A DNA stretch of 9,543 nt from an uncultured bacterium (GTDB taxonomy: Bacteria > Cyanobacteriota > Vampirovibrionia > Gastranaerophilales > Gastranaerophilaceae). Both the position numbers and the translations under genes were made by a program. The stretch lies in the NCBI GenBank assembly GCA_947365485.1, contig CANAXK010000049.1:1-9543 (forward strand), in the 5' to 3' direction. The notes under the pieces were generated by a model. That model was not told the DNA's origin and made no database searches. It was given only the letters and a program-made list of their open reading frames with translations. Numbering within the stretch: the first letter of the stretch is position 1; each line of letters begins with the position of its first letter. Shown one piece after another: positions 6,859 to 9,543 of this stretch.

Positions 6859-6889
6859 CCCTCCCTGGATGGGGAGGGGCAGGGTAGGG
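6859..6889 (+). other. GC-rich hairpin overlapping a G-quadruplex motif, upstream of manC
   Basis: CCCTCCC at 6859-6865 and GGGAGGG at 6872-6878 form a perfect 7-bp stem with a 6-base loop. The right arm continues into GGGGAGGGGCAGGGTAGGG (6871-6889), four G-runs of at least three with loops of one, two and two bases, a canonical quadruplex pattern. The two folds compete for the same bases. There is no T-run after the stem on either strand, so it is not an ordinary intrinsic terminator. It fills most of the 60-base gap between the exporter and manC and ends 11 bases before the manC Shine-Dalgarno. In an AT-rich genome such a block could also be a copy of a short palindromic intergenic repeat. 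Confidence 0.6.
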
Positions 6890-6911
6890 TACAATAAGTA
6901 AAGGAGTAAAA

Positions 6912-8303
6912 ATGTACGGATTAATCTTAGCAGGTGGTTCAGGAAGCAGGCTTTGGCCTTTATCAAGGGAGTTGTATCCGAAACAGTTACTTAACATCCA
7001 GAACACAGAAAGTTTGCTTCAAGCAACTTTTGAAAGGCTTTCAGAGTGCATGCCGTCATCACATATCATTAGCATGACAGGCGTAAAGCATGTTACAAAC
7101 GTCAAATACCAGCTTTCTTCACTGTGTGATAATCCGGTTGTTTTATCTGAGCCAATCTCCAAAAACACAGCTCCGGCAATCGCGCTTGCTGCAAAATACA
7201 TAGTAGAAAAGTTTAACACAGACCCTGTTGTACTTGTTGTGCCATCCGACCACATGATTAACGACACAGAGAAATTTATCGCAACAGTAAAAGAAGGCGA
7301 AAAAATTGCAGAAATGGGCTACATAGTGACATTCGGAATCACGCCTTCCTACCCTGAAACAGGCTATGGTTACATTAACATAACAGACAAGCACATTGAG
7401 CGCGGATTCAAAGTAAACAGGTTTGTTGAAAAGCCAGACACAGAGCTTGCTGAAAAATACGTAAAAGAAGGAACTTATTACTGGAACAGCGGTATTTTCA
7501 TGTTCAAAGCTTCTGTCTTACTGGAAGAGCTTGCAAAATGCTCGCCTGATATTTACTCAAAACTTTCAAACTTTGATTTCACAGAGTCAAACGAGCTTCC
7601 GTTCACAGAGTTTGAAAAAATGCCAAGCATTTCTATTGACTACGCTGTTATGGAAAAATCTGACAAAATCGCGCTTCTCAAGCTTGAAAGCGACTGGAAC
7701 GATTTGGGCAGCTGGAAATCAATCTACGATGTCGGCAAAAAAGATGAGGACGGAAACGTTAAAATCGGGCATGTCTTAGATGAGGGTTCTAAAAATTCGC
7801 TTATGTACTCATCTTCAAAACTTGTTGCAACTATCGGGCTTGAAGACACTGTTATAGTTGAAACAGAGGACGCGATTCTTGCCTGCAAGAGCGACCGCAC
7901 GCAGGACGTAAAGAAGATTTTTGAGACACTAAAGAAACAGAACGACGACACCCACCTTGTTCATAAGACTGTTTACAGACCATGGGGTTACTACACAGTG
8001 CTTGCACAGGGCAGAGGGTTCTTAACCAAAATGATACAGGTTAATCCGGGTCAAAAGCTTTCTGTGCAGTCGCATAACCACAGAAGCGAACACTGGGTTG
8101 TGCTTGAAGGCATGGCAAAGGTTGTGCTTGAAGGCAAAGAGCACATTTTGAGCCCTGGGCACAGTATTGATATTGATGTGAAAGAAATCCACTCACTCCA
8201 GAACCCTTACAAGGATGTTTTGAAGATTATTGAGGTACAAAAAGGCGAACTTCTTATCGAAGAAGATATCATAAGATACGAAGACATGTACGGCCGCGTC
8301 TAA
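6912..8303 (+). CDS. manC: Mannose-1-phosphate guanylyltransferase / mannose-6-phosphate isomerase (bifunctional)
   Basis: This 463-residue cytoplasmic enzyme makes GDP-mannose from mannose-1-phosphate and GTP. Its C-terminal domain can interconvert fructose-6-phosphate and mannose-6-phosphate. The N-terminal nucleotidyltransferase shows GGSGSRLWPLSRE (8-20), EPISKNTAP (80-88), PSDH (111-114), GYGYI (151-155), VEKP (172-175), WNSGIF (191-196) and DWNDLGSW (261-268). The C-terminal type II isomerase cupin (about 350-460) has PWG (357-359), the metal-site motif QSHNHRSEHW (386-395) and a further histidine at H427. Length and domain order match ManC/AlgA/XanB/CpsB. The ATG at 6912 is preceded by AAGGAG at 6901-6906, five bases away. 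The phosphomannomutase needed between the two activities is not in the window. No convincing promoter lies in the 60-base gap, so cotranscription with the exporter is likely. GDP-mannose would feed O-antigen, capsule or other surface glycans. Confidence 0.96.
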   Translation: MYGLILAGGSGSRLWPLSRELYPKQLLNIQNTESLLQATFERLSECMPSSHIISMTGVKHVTNVKYQLSSLCDNPVVLSEPISKNTAPAIALAAKYIVEKFNTDPVVLVVPSDHMINDTEKFIATVKEGEKIAEMGYIVTFGITPSYPETGYGYINITDKHIERGFKVNRFVEKPDTELAEKYVKEGTYYWNSGIFMFKASVLLEELAKCSPDIYSKLSNFDFTESNELPFTEFEKMPSISIDYAVMEKSDKIALLKLESDWNDLGSWKSIYDVGKKDEDGNVKIGHVLDEGSKNSLMYSSSKLVATIGLEDTVIVETEDAILACKSDRTQDVKKIFETLKKQNDDTHLVHKTVYRPWGYYTVLAQGRGFLTKMIQVNPGQKLSVQSHNHRSEHWVVLEGMAKVVLEGKEHILSPGHSIDIDVKEIHSLQNPYKDVLKIIEVQKGELLIEEDIIRYEDMYGRV

Positions 8304-8465
8304 ACCACAAGCATAACACACAATATAAATTTGCTACCCGCGTCGATTGCCGCCATTAATGCAGTGAGCAATCAACGTTAGCGAGAAAACAACAACCCGG
8401 GTGCTGTCTGAGCGGCGCAAAACGGTTCTTTGCTCAACTTTCTTGACGATACAAGAAAGTTGAAA
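8304..8465. other. Intergenic region between convergent manC and pgi, holding a structured GC-rich element
   Basis: No gene is seen in these 162 bases. The first ~28 are plain AT-rich spacer. From about 8333 the composition rises to about half G+C and inverted repeats are dense. GC-ACCCG at 8333-8340 pairs with CGGGTGC at 8398-8404 (one bulged T). CGTCGATTGC at 8341-8350 pairs with GCAATCAACG at 8368-8377 (one mismatch). TGAGC at 8409-8413 can pair with GCTCA at 8432-8436, and a 12-bp hairpin follows at 8434-8463. The first two stems abut and could stack, leaving about 20 unpaired bases in between. This could be a 3' regulatory or terminator complex, a small RNA, or one copy of an interspersed repeat. 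The sequence alone does not decide. Confidence 0.5.
8434..8463. terminator. Perfect 12-bp hairpin at the 3' end of pgi
   Basis: TCAACTTTCTTG at 8434-8445 and CAAGAAAGTTGA at 8452-8463 are exact inverted repeats around the 6-base loop ACGATA. It starts two bases beyond the pgi stop and also lies downstream of manC, so it could stop or protect both convergent transcripts. Neither strand has a T-run after the stem, so it is not a textbook intrinsic terminator. A 3'-end stabilising hairpin or the end of a repeat element are alternatives. Confidence 0.45.
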
Positions 8466-9543
8466 CTAAACAGTTGCCATCTTTTCTTGCAATGTGTGTG
8501 CAGATTCCTCATACCCCGCACGCCCCATAAGCGCGTAAGTATAATTCTTAGCCTGCTCTACACCAGGCTGGTTAAATGTATTGATATTGTAAAGCTCACC
8601 CGCAATTGCAGTCTGAACTTCTAACATGTAAAGCAACTGCGCAATGTTGTACTCGTCAATCTTTTCAATAGAAAGCGTCATTGTCGGGCGCTTGTAATCA
8701 GCAAGCGCAACCCTTGTTGAGTCAGCTTCCGCGTTTAGCAAATCGTTGATTGTTTTCCCGCCAAGATAACGGATACCGGTGTATTCAAATATCTTCGGAA
8801 TCTCCAAAGTTGTATCAAAATTCTCTACGCGAATAAAAGTAATAACCTTGTTGTTAGGCCCTTCATTATAAAGCTGAATCTGCGAGTGCTGGTCAGTCGC
8901 ACCAAGCGCCTTTATCGGAGTCGGCCCGACATTAACTTTCTCGCCGTTGTTGTTGAACTCTTTTCCCAGAGACTCTGCCCAGAGCTGCACGTACCAGTCA
9001 GAAACATACTTCAATCTGCTTGAGTACGGCATCATTACAGAAAGATTCTTGCCTTTCTGAGTATCAAGCAGGTACTGTACAAGAGCGCCCTGTGCTGCAA
9101 TATTCTGGTTAATATCGGTATTTTTTAGCGCAAGGTCAATGTCCTTAATCCCGTTCATCAACTTGTCAATATCAAGCCCGACGAGCGCAATCGGCAATAG
9201 CCCGACTGCTGAGAACACTGAAAAACGTCCGCCCACATCATCAGGAACAAAGAATGTTTTGTACCCTTCCTGATCCGCAAGCTGTCTCAGGATTCCCATT
9301 TTTTTATCGGTTGTGGCTACAATATTTTTTCTGTAATCATCCCCGAGCTCTTTTTCCATTAGATCTTTGATTATCATGTACTGTGACATGGTCTCTGCCG
9401 TGTCACCTGATTTTGTGATTACATTAACAAGGGTTTTCTTCAAATCAAGAACCTGCAAAAGTCCGTTCATGGAATCAGGGTCAATGTTATCAAGGAAAAA
9501 TATTCTTGGAAGCCCTTCTCGCTGTTCCGGAGTCAACAAATTC
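8466..9543 (-). CDS. pgi: Glucose-6-phosphate isomerase (partial, N-terminus beyond the right edge)
   Basis: This cytoplasmic enzyme interconverts glucose-6-phosphate and fructose-6-phosphate. About 358 codons are present and the frame is open through the right edge, so probably a hundred or more N-terminal residues are missing. The leftmost visible TTG is not a real start. Counting from the codon at 9539, the SIS-domain phosphate motif TKSGDTAET is at 42-50. The family signature DDVGGRFSVFSAVG is at 100-113, the catalytic glutamate region LWAESLGKE at 187-194, and the active-site DQHSQ at 216-220. The second signature, GELYNINTFNQPGVEQAK, is at 314-331 and ends in the catalytic lysine. All expected active-site residues seen are intact. 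It converges on manC, and its product fructose-6-phosphate is the substrate of ManC's isomerase domain. Confidence 0.96.
   Translation of the reverse strand, partial: NLLTPEQREGLPRIFFLDNIDPDSMNGLLQVLDLKKTLVNVITKSGDTAETMSQYMIIKDLMEKELGDDYRKNIVATTDKKMGILRQLADQEGYKTFFVPDDVGGRFSVFSAVGLLPIALVGLDIDKLMNGIKDIDLALKNTDINQNIAAQGALVQYLLDTQKGKNLSVMMPYSSRLKYVSDWYVQLWAESLGKEFNNNGEKVNVGPTPIKALGATDQHSQIQLYNEGPNNKVITFIRVENFDTTLEIPKIFEYTGIRYLGGKTINDLLNAEADSTRVALADYKRPTMTLSIEKIDEYNIAQLLYMLEVQTAIAGELYNINTFNQPGVEQAKNYTYALMGRAGYEESAHTLQEKMATV

Noticed and set aside
6890..6895. TACAAT as a -10 box for manC
   Set aside because: Transcription would start at about the Shine-Dalgarno (6901-6906), and no -35 is found at the right distance; cotranscription with the exporter is simpler.
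6784..6966. 60-residue minus-strand frame across the exporter-manC gap
   Set aside because: It overlaps both genes antisense and reads through the GC-rich hairpin; its composition is not protein-like.
7019..7951. Several short frames inside manC on both strands
   Set aside because: They overlap the conserved guanylyltransferase motifs in the proper manC frame and show no independent coding signals.
8430..8624. 64-residue plus-strand frame starting in the manC-pgi spacer
   Set aside because: It starts in the hairpin region and runs antisense through conserved pgi sequence; no Shine-Dalgarno.
64..9543. No gene in the window uses TGA as stop (five TAA, four TAG)
   Set aside because: With nine genes this can easily be chance or AT bias. 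Tryptophan is encoded by TGG and all frames are intact under the standard code, so nothing points to recoding.
1..9543. Search for CRISPR arrays, tRNA/rRNA genes, transposases, phage or toxin-antitoxin genes
   Set aside because: No regularly spaced direct repeats, cloverleaf-like segments, transposase motifs or terminal inverted repeats with target duplications were seen by eye.

Overview
This window looks like ordinary chromosomal DNA from a Gram-negative bacterium with a two-membrane envelope and an AT-rich genome (roughly 40% G+C by eye). The gene content is envelope lipid traffic, sugar-nucleotide supply and central sugar metabolism. The lipid importer has the order permease-ATPase-MCE protein, with a long coiled-coil MCE subunit and no MlaB or MlaC next to it. 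That is closer to the cyanobacterial/plastid TGD-type arrangement than to the enterobacterial mla operon. Together with AT richness and the protein style, this makes a non-photosynthetic Cyanobacteriota lineage (Gastranaerophilales/Melainabacteria-like) my best guess. It is inference only; there is no rRNA or marker phylogeny here.

Layout. At the left (64-972, +) is a methionine-rich helical-repeat protein that I cannot assign. It converges, with a 12-bp overlap, on a HEAT-like helical protein read leftward (961-1668, -). Divergent from that is a 58-residue protein (1796-1972, +) of unknown function. Next comes a leftward operon mlaE-mlaF-mlaD (4899 down to 1998, -), with 9- and 19-bp gaps between genes. 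Its extended -10 promoter near 4936-4965 shares its -35 region with a rightward promoter for an MsbA-like ABC exporter (5028-6851, +). Sixty bases later is manC (6912-8303, +), a bifunctional mannose-6-phosphate isomerase/mannose-1-phosphate guanylyltransferase. It converges on pgi (8466 to the right edge, -), whose N-terminal part lies outside the window.

How the genes may fit together. The exporter probably flips a lipid (lipid A or a lipid-linked glycan) across the inner membrane. MlaEFD moves phospholipids between the membranes. ManC makes GDP-mannose for surface polysaccharide, and Pgi supplies the fructose-6-phosphate that ManC's isomerase domain can use. This is a coherent envelope neighbourhood with no sign of mobile elements, phage genes, CRISPR or tRNA/rRNA genes.

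I found no clear new biological system. The parts that known families do not explain are non-coding: a G-quadruplex/hairpin motif between the exporter and manC (6859-6889), and a structured, relatively GC-rich element between manC and pgi (8333-8463). Two unassigned helical-repeat proteins and the 58-residue protein also lack an explanation.
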